Source: an archaeon
GTDB taxonomy: Archaea; Asgardarchaeota; Thorarchaeia; Thorarchaeales; Thorarchaeaceae
Assembly (NCBI GenBank): GCA_024275415.1
Contig: JAJRZD010000059.1
Span: 22,169-86,168, forward strand
Reading direction: 5' to 3'
DNA length: 64,000 nt
The notes under the pieces are model-generated. The model was given only the letters and a program-made list of their open reading frames with translations. It searched no databases and was not told the origin of the DNA. This document shows positions 51,351-61,501 of this stretch, one piece after another. The position numbers were made by a program, and so were the translations under genes. Each line of letters starts with the position of its first letter. Position 1 is the stretch's first letter.

Positions 51351-52199
51351 CTAGATACTCTCCATAAGGCGTTCAGCCTCGAAGTACGTGAACACAGGCC
51401 CATCCATGCAGGTCAGCTTGTGGCCGACCTGACAGTGGGCGCATTTACCGATGCCACACTTCATCCTCCGTTCCAGCGAGAGCAGGATCTCGTCCCTTGC
51501 GAATCCTAGCTTGAGAAGATCCCGTACGACGAACTTGTACATGACAGGAGGACCACATATGAGAGCCATTGTGTTTGCAGAGTCCACAGCACACACGCTG
51601 AACAGTGTCGTCACGACGCCTACATTGCCCTGCCAAGTGGTATGGCACTCATCCACTGTCTGGTGAACCTCAAAGTCGGGGATGTTCGGCCAGACTTTCT
51701 CGATCTCATCGACAAAGACCCGTTCTTCTGGCAGACATGCTCCGTAAAATATCGTCACTTTCCCATAGTCATCTCGTCTGTCTGCGACATAGTTGATGAC
51801 TGAACGGAGCGGGACAAGCCCGATGCCTCCTGCAACGAATAGAAGATTATGGCCTTTCATCTTGTTCATCGGAAAGCCGTTCCCATAGGGGCCGCGAATG
51901 CCACTCCTAGCACCCACTTCAAGTGCGTGGATAGCTTCGGTGACATCACCTGTTTTACGGATGCCAAGTTCAATGACACCCTTTCGGGTCGGAGTTGAGG
52001 ATATAGAGAATGGGGCTTCTCCGATACCGAAGATGCTAACTTGCACGAACTGTCCTGGGTTGTAGGTGAACAGGTCACGGATCTCAGGTTCCTCGAACAT
52101 GAACTCGAAAAGAGTTTCCTTCTCGGTCATTTGGGTCTTCTTGATAAGCTTCGCAATGTGGGGGACGTACTCGTTGTCTTTCTTCAATTGAACCTGCAT
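51351..52199 (-). CDS. hydG: Sulfhydrogenase gamma, FAD/NAD(P)H-binding subunit
   Basis: The 282-residue ferredoxin-reductase-like protein has an FAD-binding barrel (PFSISSTPTRKG), an NAD-binding domain (FVAGGIGLVPLRSVI) and a C-terminal 2Fe-2S motif (CGIGKCAHCQVG and a later Cys). It takes electrons from or gives them to NAD(P)H. It lies between beta and delta with 11 bases to delta. Confidence 0.93.
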   Translation of the reverse strand: MQVQLKKDNEYVPHIAKLIKKTQMTEKETLFEFMFEEPEIRDLFTYNPGQFVQVSIFGIGEAPFSISSTPTRKGVIELGIRKTGDVTEAIHALEVGARSGIRGPYGNGFPMNKMKGHNLLFVAGGIGLVPLRSVINYVADRRDDYGKVTIFYGACLPEERVFVDEIEKVWPNIPDFEVHQTVDECHTTWQGNVGVVTTLFSVCAVDSANTMALICGPPVMYKFVVRDLLKLGFARDEILLSLERRMKCGIGKCAHCQVGHKLTCMDGPVFTYFEAERLMESI

Positions 52200-53264
52200 T
52201 TACAGACCTCCCTGTGGAGTTGGAGATGCTGCCCAGTACTCTTGCAGTCTGAACAGGACATCTTTGATGCTGATTCCTGCGGGACATGCATCGATACATC
52301 TCCCACAGCCAGTACATGCTATTTCCCCTTGATCATGGATAGCTCCACGGAACTTGTGATAGAACCGATACTTGAGGCGGGCCGGTGGGTCTTCACGGAA
52401 ATTGTGGTTCCCTGCGACGAGGGCGAAATCGTAGAACAGGCAGGTGTCCCACTTCCGGACTCGCTCTGCCTTCGAGATAGAAAGGTCAACCTCGTCCTGA
52501 ACGTCAAAGCAATAGCAAGTAGGACAGACCAAGGCACATGAGCCGCAGTTCATGCACTTCTCACCCAGCTCGTCCCAGATGGCATCATCCCAAGCGAGGT
52601 CAAGGGTCTCATGGATATTGTCAATATGCAATGCAACAGGAAGGTTCTCGTGTTTCTTATGCAATGCAGCAGTGAATGCCGCACCGTCTTCTTCCTTCGC
52701 CTCCTTGAAGAACTCGTGAGCTATGGTGAGGATCCTATCACCACGAGGCGACCCGACATGCACATAGTAGTGCGTATCAGAAATCTCCGTCAGGAACAGG
52801 TCATAACCGTCAAGGACGAAGTTCTTGTTAACTGCACGACAGAAACCGTACTTGCATGGCTCCAAGCAATTCAGACCAATGACGGTCGTTATCTCCTTGT
52901 ACGCCTGAAAATATGGGTCGTCATATTTCCCATCAAACACTCTGTTGAGAAAATTGATTCCATTGATATCGCATGAATGTACTCCAAAGAGGATCTTGGG
53001 TTTCTGGTCAAGAATATCCTTGACAGTATCCTCAATAGTGGCATTCTTCAGACTGACCTCCATGAGAGTCTGACTACTTGGAAGATAGTACTTCTTTGGC
53101 GACATGATTGTGGAATCATAGTCGAGATTCATTTTTGTAGGGTCGGTCACCGGTGCGAACACATAGGAGGTACGCTTCGGCATTGGACCAAACACCTCAT
53201 ATTCTTCCTTGAGAGCCTCGACGAGCTTTGGGATCTCATCTTTTCGAATGGTATAGGTCTGCAT
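52200..53264 (-). CDS. hydB: Sulfhydrogenase beta, 4Fe-4S electron-transfer subunit
   Basis: From ATG 53264 (M14 of the longest frame, which opens at 53303) the protein has about 354 residues. AAAGGA lies nine bases before this start. It has two 4Fe-4S motifs in the C-terminal half (CMNCGSCALVCPTCYC and CTGCGRCIDACPAG). An N-terminal domain typical of HydB/AsrA proteins includes GVHSCDINGINFLNRVF. It is first in the operon and passes electrons between gamma and delta. Confidence 0.93.
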   Translation of the reverse strand: MQTYTIRKDEIPKLVEALKEEYEVFGPMPKRTSYVFAPVTDPTKMNLDYDSTIMSPKKYYLPSSQTLMEVSLKNATIEDTVKDILDQKPKILFGVHSCDINGINFLNRVFDGKYDDPYFQAYKEITTVIGLNCLEPCKYGFCRAVNKNFVLDGYDLFLTEISDTHYYVHVGSPRGDRILTIAHEFFKEAKEEDGAAFTAALHKKHENLPVALHIDNIHETLDLAWDDAIWDELGEKCMNCGSCALVCPTCYCFDVQDEVDLSISKAERVRKWDTCLFYDFALVAGNHNFREDPPARLKYRFYHKFRGAIHDQGEIACTGCGRCIDACPAGISIKDVLFRLQEYWAASPTPQGGL

Positions 53265-53379
53265 CACCATCATTCCTTTGTCAAAGGTTCGACCCGCTTG
53301 CAATTTTTCTCGTGATAACTGTTGAGGAATCGCAATCGATAGGGTTGAACTCGAAGGCGTTCAATTAGAAACATTTCAA

Positions 53380-53404
53380 TCTTCGTTGTGTGTAAAAACG
53401 AACA
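53380..53404 (-). promoter_or_regulatory. Inverted repeat upstream of hyd operon
   Basis: TTCGT (53382-53386) and ACGAA (53398-53402) flank an AT/GT centre about 115 bases before the hydB start. On the minus strand it reads GTTCGTTTTTACACACAACG. It could be a promoter or operator for the operon; support is weak. Confidence 0.25.
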
Positions 53405-53528
53405 TTATTGATGGTTAAGTGCGAATCCCCCATTTTGGAGCATTTTGCTGCTGGTTCAGAGCTAGCAAGGGACACCTACGACCTCATCTTTTGTACGTGC
53501 TCTTAAGCCACAGGCATGATGATTACTT

Positions 53529-54014
53529 GTGAACCGGATGACGGTCAAAGACAAACAACAAGGCTTCCAACCAATCGCAACTCTTACAGAAGACTTGCAC
53601 GAGGTGGATGTCAGGTTCAAGGTCATTGGCTGCTCATCTACACGAATCGTCACGTCGAAGAGAACGGGCAAGAAGTACAATTTACAGGAAATAGTCGTAG
53701 CGGATGAAACAGCCATGATCAAGCTCGTCCTGTGGAACGACAGTTGCGAGTCTTTTGAGGTCGGAGGCACATACATGCTCCGACAAGGGATATTGAAAGT
53801 CTACGACTTCTCAATGCAGTTGTCCGTAGGACGAAAAAGTATTCTCTCAGTAAATGAAACGGATATCGAGTCCCCGAACATCGAGATGGACATGAGTAGA
53901 CCATTCATGGGTAGGAAAAAGAAAAGAAAAAAGGCGCTCAGAAGAGAAGGACGAACCTTCTATGGAGCGCCGGGTAGGACTCCGACGGGATACTGCACCG
54001 ACAAGGAGTTCTAA
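53529..54014 (+). CDS. OB-fold single-strand-binding-like protein
   Basis: The 161-residue protein (ATG 53538 also possible) has an OB-fold of RPA/SSB type: DVRFKVIGCSSTRIV, GKKYNLQEIVVADETAMIKLVLWND and FEVGGTYMLRQGILKVY. It ends in a basic tail (GRKKKRKKALRREGR). It probably binds single-stranded DNA or RNA in replication or repair. It is convergent with the giant membrane protein gene, stops five bases apart. Confidence 0.8.
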   Translation: MNRMTVKDKQQGFQPIATLTEDLHEVDVRFKVIGCSSTRIVTSKRTGKKYNLQEIVVADETAMIKLVLWNDSCESFEVGGTYMLRQGILKVYDFSMQLSVGRKSILSVNETDIESPNIEMDMSRPFMGRKKKRKKALRREGRTFYGAPGRTPTGYCTDKEF

Positions 54015-54019
54015 GCCAT

Positions 54020-57000
54020 TCATGGAGCTAGGATTGGCATCATATAGACACCGAATAGCACCAGTGATCCAATGAGCGCGAACAGTATCACCAAACGGAC
54101 ATACGCTAGTCGAGGCTGTTCAGCCTCACGCTCCTTGATGAATAGTGCAGTGAAGAGCAGGAAGGGTGCCAAAGCCAACAAGAGTCCTTGGACAAACTCG
54201 CCAATTGCAGAGGTCAGTGATGTGAAGGCAAAACCAGTGATAGCAAAGAAGAGGGGTGCGGCAAAGAGATGTTTTGAAACCCTTAATGCCACTGGGAATA
54301 TGACCCACGCTGCGACGAACATCGCGAGGTAAAAGCTCAACAACGCTGGGAACCACGAAAGCGAGATGAGATAGGTGGTCATCGCGGAGGTAAGAGATGT
54401 CGCAATCCACAGCGCAGTTCGTAGTGACTCGTTCAACAGGCGTGTGAATGTCGAAAGGAGCAGGAACAGTGTCCCTATCATGATAGCAAGCGAAAGGGAC
54501 ATTGGAGTAAATCCGAGAAACTCGCTAATGATCAGAGAAACCGCGACAGGGATTGGTACCCAGAAAACCGAGATTCTCGCGCCTTCGATGCGTTTCTCAA
54601 GGAGGACAGAAAGCCCGCCCAAGGAGGTAAAGACCACACCAAGCCCGATTGAAAGAAGAACGAAGCCGTGATCAAGAAGCCAAGTGCTGGTGGTCACTGC
54701 AGTCCCACCTAGCGCGATGAGGATGCAAGAAACCCCAAACAGAGACTTTACCCGTCTACGGATTATTGCGATCGTAAGGAGAAGCAGACCGAGAATCATG
54801 ACTGACATGCTGTATCTCGGCACCCAATAGAGGACACTGCCGGGGTTCATCCCAATAAGGTCGCTAAAGAATGACTGAGAGAAATAAGACAGACCTAATG
54901 CGAAGATAGATGAGAACATGACCCAATTGATGTAGCCGAATCGCTCGAAGAAGATGCGGACAGCATGAGCGAATCTACGAAATGCTCGACCAATCAGGGT
55001 TCCTATGTCCATTAGGGCTCTGCCAATGACCCGAATGACCCTAGCAAATACAGCAAGGGCACTGGTTATAGCAGACTTGAGGAAGGGGGTTTCCATGACA
55101 AAAGCAAGGAATAGCGCAACTCCTAGTGCGGTGGACGGGTAGAGCCCATTGTGAATTGTCAACCCGAGGAAGGTAGCAGGGAGAATGACTATGCCTGACA
55201 GCATCCAACTCCGTCGAGCAGGATTCATAAATCCGAAGAGGTAGTTAAGCCCTGCCATTAGCATGAGTGATACTGCAATCGACCCGAGGATATGATACGA
55301 AATGACGAGGACATCAGGAGGTGACTCGGGGAGATAGATGCTCAACAGAAGGATCGCAGTGCCTCTCCCCAACAATGCAACCGATGGGGCACGAACCCGC
55401 TTGTTGATAGTCCCGTTCGCAAAGGCTCCTTCCAAGAGATACATCACACCCATTGAAACCGTAGCAACAGACATGGCTTGTAGATAGTGCCGTACATCCA
55501 ATCCGAGAAGAGGACGTGCCGTCTGGAAAAGGAAGAATGACCCGAACCAGACCCCCACAATCACTGGAAGGACAAGCGCGATATTCACAGAGTTCAGCTT
55601 GATGAAAGTATAGAACCTCACCAAGCCAGAATACATGTATCCGCCTAGTGTTGGGATCTCAAGCATTCCCCAAATTGCGATGATGAGGATGTAACTTGGA
55701 ATGCTGGGAACAAAGGCGAATACAGACCAGATGAGAAGGGCCACTGACGAAGAAACCATCGCGTTGACAAAGAGCAGAAGTGATCGTCTGGGCTCAGGAT
55801 GTACAAGAACGAATATCAAAGATGCAAATGAGAAGCAGAGAGAAGTGGCCTGCACAACGAATGTCGGATTGAAGAGAACCGAGTACGAGTAGCCAATCAA
55901 CGTCCAACCAGGGATAGACAGGCTCCACGTCATATGGGACACTTGCTCACTCGAAAGCTCACCCTGTTTTGCCTCATTATACCTGCCCATTGAACCAGAA
56001 AGCACGGAGAATATCGACAGGCTCCACCCAACAGAAAGCAGAATGTTAGGAGGGGGGAGAAGAAGGGCAATCTCCCATCCTGAGATGAATGCACCTAGTG
56101 TTATAGACAGAAGAATAGAAACAAAGTCCCATACCATCTCGAAGTCGAGCCATGTGAGATTCTTAGTGACTGGAAATACTACGGTTGTTGTGAGCAGGAA
56201 TGATGCCCCGAGAAGTAGGACTGAAAGAGGTAGAGCGAAAACCAGAACTGCATGCCAAACCCAGACCACTTCGACCAATACAATTGCCGTTGTGCAGAAG
56301 GATCGGGAGATGCCTTGCTGGACGATGCCACTCCAAGGGGTCCAGATGGATGACAGATACCACACAAATAGTGCTGTCGGAATGACAAGGAAGAATGATT
56401 CGACAGTTCGGTACCCGATATACCAGAGTGAAGAGAATATTGCAGACGACAGGACTCGCAATATTTGCCAGTAGATTCTCCGTTCAGACTCAAAGGATGT
56501 AACGAAGAGTATGCCAAGAGCTGTCATCGATGAAATCACAGCAGATTGTAACAGGTCAACGCTCAGAAGTAGGGACAGGTAGGAGAAAATTGTGACGCTG
56601 AGAGTGAATGAGAGGATGTTCACAAGGATGAACCTTGTTTCCCTCTGAACTTCACCCCAGTTAGAAATAACAGTGATTGTAAGGAACGCCAGTATCGAAA
56701 CCTCGACTGAGAGAATCGAACCCGGCGGGAGTGACCCGTACAATATCACTGTCAGTAAAATTGCTCTGAGTATCCCTAGCTTGTCTGAATGCTCTGAGAA
56801 ACGGTATTCGCTGTCAGGAGTAAGCCTCACCAGCTCCACAGCCACCAAGATTGGTACTGTGTATTGCACTAGTGGTAGGAACCAGAACAGGAGGAATGTC
56901 ATGTAGCCTGACGCGATGCTGAAAAGCCACCACACTTGCCAAGATCGAGTTTCCTGTGCAAGGGTGAGGAAGAGTGTTTCTGTCACCACAAAGCTGGTCA

Positions 57001-60000
57001 GAGTAAGCCACAGCCCTGCGACAGGTAAGACGACCGCATACATGAAGGTCCCAATCGCTGCCGCAGTAGTAATCGGGTAGAGGATACGCCAACGCGTCAC
57101 AGAACTCGCAAAGGGTATCGTAAGAAAAGACACGGTCAAGATGGATAGCCCTGCATAAACAACTGGCTCTACTGCAAACAGGTTCAGTAGTAGAAACGCA
57201 AAAGCGCATGACGAAACTGCAATCACCATATTCCTGCGTTCGTAACCACCCAGGCCCAGTCGTACAAGGAAGGATGAGACCGCAAGGGCGATTAGTATCG
57301 CATTCATTAGTCCCCAAGAGAGGGACGTAAGGAATGCCAATCCACCCGATGACAGCGCAGACATGATTACAATCAGCGACAGCACTCGGGGATAGTCAGA
57401 ACGTCGCGTGATAGCAGTAGGCGCCCAGACGAGGGCAGTCAAGAGAGTGACAATGAACACAAAATGGAACTGCCAATACTCGTGCACAAGTAGTGCCGGT
57501 AGCAGTAGTTGGACGACCAGCAGCGCGATGCTGAAACTGAATATGCCCATAAGAAGAACAATGTGTGCTGCAATCAGCAAGAGAACGAAACGTACCGCCA
57601 TACCAACCGCAGAGGCAACCATGCGTATACCTGTGGTTATCCTAGATCCAATAAACAGCATGACCGCGCCAAGCCGTTTCACCACGATGAGGTACTGCCG
57701 GTACAGAACTATGCAGGGAAGAGCGACCAACGTGGCAATTGTGAGTATATAATCGAACGATACAAGATAGATGATCAGAGTGCCAGTCGGGACGCAGAGA
57801 AGCAGGAATATCAGAGAGGACACACGAACAAGCCGAGGGTTAAGCCTCAACGGCAACCCGCCCAAACCAAATATGAAGCTGGATAACAATAATGCCATGA
57901 GCTGACCCATCTCAAGTGTGGTCAGGTAAGTAAGATTGGAAACCCATACCAAGAAAGTAAACCACGAAAGGTAGGACAGCATGCTTCGAGACCTTTCGCT
58001 GGCTTGCGACCTAAGAGCATTGAGAAGCAAAAAAGTCACAACGGCCGAGAACGAGTATCGCAGTGATATGTGAGCGTATGGAAAGAAACTGAAGGCGAAT
58101 ACTCCTGCCGCAAGAGCAAGCACAGTCATGCAAGCAGACCTCAGACGACCCTTGTACATCCCTTTTGCTATTAACGATGGAGTAAAGAGGACTAGATAGA
58201 GCAGGGTCAATCCCGAGATAAGATATAATGGGTCAATATCAGTAGACATGGTGAACAAACTAAGCCCATACTGACCCAAGAAGTAGATGAGGACTACAGC
58301 GTACAATACCACAACGAACCTGACAAGCTGAACTGCTAGCCACACGGCACCGCGATAGATGACACCTCCAATGCGAATTAGCCCACGCTTTATTACATTG
58401 CCAACCCTAACGAGAGCTGCCTTGATGGTACCTCCGATTCGTGTGAGGACAGACGCAATTCGCCTTGCTACAAGTGCAATGCCACGGGAGAGGGCTGAGA
58501 ATGCCCGTATGTATTCCTGATGAAGCAAGCCTCCTGAAACGAATAATAGAGCGGCGATGGTCAACAAGGGAAGCTGATTGACGGAGAACTGAATTTCAAA
58601 CAGGTAGAGTGTCCTTCCCAGACCAATGACTCCAATTGTAAAAGGAAGTGATAGGAAACGTTTCCTTATCCCTAGACCCTGAAGGAGAGCGAAACCAAGG
58701 AACCAGATAGATGCCAAAGAAAGTGCGGTGTACCAGTCATAGAGTGGTGAGAAGAACCAATACGACAATGCAGCAATACTTAGGAAAAGGACACTGACCC
58801 CTGCAGCATGGATATCCCTCTTGCGAGGATAGGCTTTGAGTGCAGTCACACCAATCATACCCAGCAATGTAAAGACCAATGCAGCACTCGAACCCATGAT
58901 GAGAAACGGTTGATGTAATGATGATGCGAATGGATAAATGACGAATGCGACCACAACGGACGTAATCACCGTGTCAGTAGCAATACCGAACATCACCGCG
59001 TGGGCTTTGATCCAGACCCATATCCTGCGAGCAGCACCAGCAATCCGAGTCCATGCTGCCCTCCAGAGCTTGCGAATCTCCTTGAATATCCCAGTGATGC
59101 CAGACACGAAGACGATGACACTAAGCGGAAGAGAAGCCGGGATGAGGTAGAACTGCAACCATGCAAAGAGATTGAATGCCGCTAGAACAACGATGATAAA
59201 TCCTAGGGATTTAACAACTTTGGATTCCCGAGACCTTTCAATCACTCCACTCAATCGGAATGCCACTGGTGCAGGGACTACGATCAACAGAGAGAGTAGT
59301 ATCGCCAATGGGATGAAAAGGATTGGAAATGCGACCTCTAAAGCCCACGGTGTGCTACTGATGAGCCAGAGGAAATAGGTAGGTACTCCTGATGCGATGA
59401 ACAAAAGCGAAATGCCAGAAAGAAGAAGTGCTTTTCTAGACTCAATGAGCCAGATTGTATCCTCAATAGATATCTGTTGAAGAATTTGCTTCTCAGCCTC
59501 GTATTCGGGCGTCAGCCCTACTGACCTGAGCATCTCCTCCTGCTTCAAAATGGCTTCATGTTTCTTGAAAGGCTTTTGAGTTATCGAACGTTGGATGAAG
59601 CGATACACCTGCGTAGTCATTAGAAAAGATATCCCAAATCCCAAAAGGAACGCAGATAGGGTCACTGAAAGTACAGAACTAGGTAGGATAGACAAGTGTG
59701 AATTGGTGATGAAGAACCCCAACCCTACAGCAAGTAGCAGGGCATTAAAGGATCCAAGTCTAGCATCACGGAGGAGATACTGTGTCCCCTGGGTATATAA
59801 CCACAAGAGCAGACTAGCAACGACCACAATACCCGCAATCTCGACCCCAATGCCCTGAAGGTAAAGGACTGCGGGGAGAGGTGCAGAGGCGATGATGGTA
59901 GCTGAAAGGACATTCCTCACTTTGAGCCATTTGAAATGCGAGATTGCCAAACGGACTCGTAGGTATCGGAATACCCCCAAAAGGCAAACCAAGAATACAT

Positions 60001-60316
60001 GAACAATCACAATTGTAGCAAAAGGTGTATTCCAGAACATTGCCAGCGATATAGCTCCAGCCCCAGCAGCTGTAACTGTAAGGAAGCTTCCTCTGACGAG
60101 ATATTTCATCCTTGCGACAAGGACTCCTGCCAGCCCCAGACCAAAGGTCATAGAGAACATACCTCTCACAAAGGAGTCTGGTATGATCCCGGCAAATAGC
60201 GTGAAGACTGCAAGCCAAATGGCAGTGGGTATTATTATGACAAGCACTAACAAACGGGCAATCGCCTGAATGAGGTCGGCGACACGCGCGGCTTTTTCAA
60301 TCCCCTTCTCACTCAT
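54020..60316 (-). CDS. Giant polytopic membrane protein, 2098 residues
   Basis: A single frame of 6297 bases encodes a protein made almost wholly of membrane helices, several dozen in all. Between blocks are basic amphipathic linkers: about residues 255-290 (more polar, helical), 411-440 (EIRKLWRAAWTRIAGAARR), 610-655 (RIGGTIKAALVRV, RIGGVIYRGAVW), 879-905 and 1756-1800 (FARVIRVIGRALMDIG, LIGRAFRRFAHAV). No catalytic motif, nucleotide-binding site or large soluble domain is seen. Some bacterial and archaeal membrane proteins such as DUF2339 also have very many helices, but I cannot claim homology. The clean reading frame and normal codon use argue that it is real. Confidence 0.8.
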   Translation of the reverse strand: MSEKGIEKAARVADLIQAIARLLVLVIIIPTAIWLAVFTLFAGIIPDSFVRGMFSMTFGLGLAGVLVARMKYLVRGSFLTVTAAGAGAISLAMFWNTPFATIVIVHVFLVCLLGVFRYLRVRLAISHFKWLKVRNVLSATIIASAPLPAVLYLQGIGVEIAGIVVVASLLLWLYTQGTQYLLRDARLGSFNALLLAVGLGFFITNSHLSILPSSVLSVTLSAFLLGFGISFLMTTQVYRFIQRSITQKPFKKHEAILKQEEMLRSVGLTPEYEAEKQILQQISIEDTIWLIESRKALLLSGISLLFIASGVPTYFLWLISSTPWALEVAFPILFIPLAILLSLLIVVPAPVAFRLSGVIERSRESKVVKSLGFIIVVLAAFNLFAWLQFYLIPASLPLSVIVFVSGITGIFKEIRKLWRAAWTRIAGAARRIWVWIKAHAVMFGIATDTVITSVVVAFVIYPFASSLHQPFLIMGSSAALVFTLLGMIGVTALKAYPRKRDIHAAGVSVLFLSIAALSYWFFSPLYDWYTALSLASIWFLGFALLQGLGIRKRFLSLPFTIGVIGLGRTLYLFEIQFSVNQLPLLTIAALLFVSGGLLHQEYIRAFSALSRGIALVARRIASVLTRIGGTIKAALVRVGNVIKRGLIRIGGVIYRGAVWLAVQLVRFVVVLYAVVLIYFLGQYGLSLFTMSTDIDPLYLISGLTLLYLVLFTPSLIAKGMYKGRLRSACMTVLALAAGVFAFSFFPYAHISLRYSFSAVVTFLLLNALRSQASERSRSMLSYLSWFTFLVWVSNLTYLTTLEMGQLMALLLSSFIFGLGGLPLRLNPRLVRVSSLIFLLLCVPTGTLIIYLVSFDYILTIATLVALPCIVLYRQYLIVVKRLGAVMLFIGSRITTGIRMVASAVGMAVRFVLLLIAAHIVLLMGIFSFSIALLVVQLLLPALLVHEYWQFHFVFIVTLLTALVWAPTAITRRSDYPRVLSLIVIMSALSSGGLAFLTSLSWGLMNAILIALAVSSFLVRLGLGGYERRNMVIAVSSCAFAFLLLNLFAVEPVVYAGLSILTVSFLTIPFASSVTRWRILYPITTAAAIGTFMYAVVLPVAGLWLTLTSFVVTETLFLTLAQETRSWQVWWLFSIASGYMTFLLFWFLPLVQYTVPILVAVELVRLTPDSEYRFSEHSDKLGILRAILLTVILYGSLPPGSILSVEVSILAFLTITVISNWGEVQRETRFILVNILSFTLSVTIFSYLSLLLSVDLLQSAVISSMTALGILFVTSFESERRIYWQILRVLSSAIFSSLWYIGYRTVESFFLVIPTALFVWYLSSIWTPWSGIVQQGISRSFCTTAIVLVEVVWVWHAVLVFALPLSVLLLGASFLLTTTVVFPVTKNLTWLDFEMVWDFVSILLSITLGAFISGWEIALLLPPPNILLSVGWSLSIFSVLSGSMGRYNEAKQGELSSEQVSHMTWSLSIPGWTLIGYSYSVLFNPTFVVQATSLCFSFASLIFVLVHPEPRRSLLLFVNAMVSSSVALLIWSVFAFVPSIPSYILIIAIWGMLEIPTLGGYMYSGLVRFYTFIKLNSVNIALVLPVIVGVWFGSFFLFQTARPLLGLDVRHYLQAMSVATVSMGVMYLLEGAFANGTINKRVRAPSVALLGRGTAILLLSIYLPESPPDVLVISYHILGSIAVSLMLMAGLNYLFGFMNPARRSWMLSGIVILPATFLGLTIHNGLYPSTALGVALFLAFVMETPFLKSAITSALAVFARVIRVIGRALMDIGTLIGRAFRRFAHAVRIFFERFGYINWVMFSSIFALGLSYFSQSFFSDLIGMNPGSVLYWVPRYSMSVMILGLLLLTIAIIRRRVKSLFGVSCILIALGGTAVTTSTWLLDHGFVLLSIGLGVVFTSLGGLSVLLEKRIEGARISVFWVPIPVAVSLIISEFLGFTPMSLSLAIMIGTLFLLLSTFTRLLNESLRTALWIATSLTSAMTTYLISLSWFPALLSFYLAMFVAAWVIFPVALRVSKHLFAAPLFFAITGFAFTSLTSAIGEFVQGLLLALAPFLLFTALFIKEREAEQPRLAYVRLVILFALIGSLVLFGVYMMPILAP

Positions 60317-60507
60317 AATACAGCATCAACCCCCTTGACTCCAAGATCCGTGGCGTGCATCCTTAGCGGAGTCAAGGTAAGGACGCCACATTATGAATAT
60401 CTGTTTTTCCCCTTATATTTCTAATCAACACCGTATCCAAACAGATTACTTTTTTATTGGCAAATCGGGTATTTTATTGTAACCACCAGATTGATTGAGG
60501 GAAAGCC

Positions 60508-61008
60508 GTGCCAGTAAGCAAAGAGTGTGCTCATTGTGGGCACTCGAATCATGACTTGGCTACTGAATGCGAGAACTGTGGAGCCAGCCTTTCAGACTCA
60601 TTTGTTCAGGCATATTGTGATAGGTGTGGGGTCATGCTACCGGAAGGTGTCACTCCTGTCGGTGCATGCCTCAAATGCCAGAAGCCGGTCTACATGTGTC
60701 AGAACCACCGTGCAAAGGTCGTAGGAGAGGAACTTTTCTGCAAGGATCACGAATCGGATTGCTTCATCGCCACCGCAGTATTTGGGACTGCATTAGACTC
60801 CAGGATCGATATCCTGAGAGAGCTTCGTGACCGGTGGCTGATGGCAACTCCACTGGGAAAGGCATTCGTCTTTGCCTATTACGAGGTATCACCATCGATT
60901 GCTAGACGCGCCAGATATAACTGGCTCCTGAGGAGATTCCTCAGAAAGACCATCGTCAATCCTGCGCTCCATGTGACAAGGATGATTTTTAATTGGCGTG
61001 CAGAGTAA
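60508..61008 (+). CDS. Double zinc-ribbon protein with CFI-box domain
   Basis: The 166-residue protein begins with zinc-ribbon pairs (CAHCGHSNHDLATECENCG and CDRCGVMLP...CLKCQKP). It continues with the CFI-box domain: DCFIATAVFGTALDSRIDILRELRDRW followed by a helical segment with AYYEVSPSIA. CFI-box proteins are widespread but uncharacterised; the conserved Cys may be modified or bind a ligand. GTG 60508 follows a GGGA ribosome site. It is divergent from the giant membrane protein. Confidence 0.8.
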   Translation: MPVSKECAHCGHSNHDLATECENCGASLSDSFVQAYCDRCGVMLPEGVTPVGACLKCQKPVYMCQNHRAKVVGEELFCKDHESDCFIATAVFGTALDSRIDILRELRDRWLMATPLGKAFVFAYYEVSPSIARRARYNWLLRRFLRKTIVNPALHVTRMIFNWRAE

Positions 61009-61501
61009 CGTACGACCGGGCAAGAATGTTAGAGTAAACCGCACATCATTCGATGAACCTAGATATGTTGAAGCTGACTACTGAGTGCTACTGACGTGGG
61101 ACAAGTCTTTCTGACACATTTGTGTAGTCATATCGCGATGGTGTGAACTCGGATTCCCTGAAAGTAACACCTGTATTCGTATGTTTCGAAGCGTCGGAGC
61201 CGGATTTGCATGTCCCATGCCCGTCATGCGATACGTGTTCGGTCAGTAACAACGTCATATTCCGTTGGTAGGTCACCAAATTGCAGAGGTTACGTTTGGT
61301 CGTCCTTTTCCATTTATTGTTACCAAAACAAAACCAACCTTCTGCGGGCAGATTCACTAAAGTTATGAATACTCATCAAAAAAGGAGTAGTGATTAAATA
61401 ATGTAATTCGTATTTGTGATAATGCAACAAATAGTAAGCAAATTGGCGGTAATGATTTAAGGTAGAAATGATGCGAGAATCCTTGGACAGACATCAGTTT
61501 C
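61009..61501. other. 493-base intergenic region
   Basis: No protein, RNA gene or repeat is convincing. The 3' part is AT-rich and presumably holds the promoter of the redox operon starting at 61502. Confidence 0.4.
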
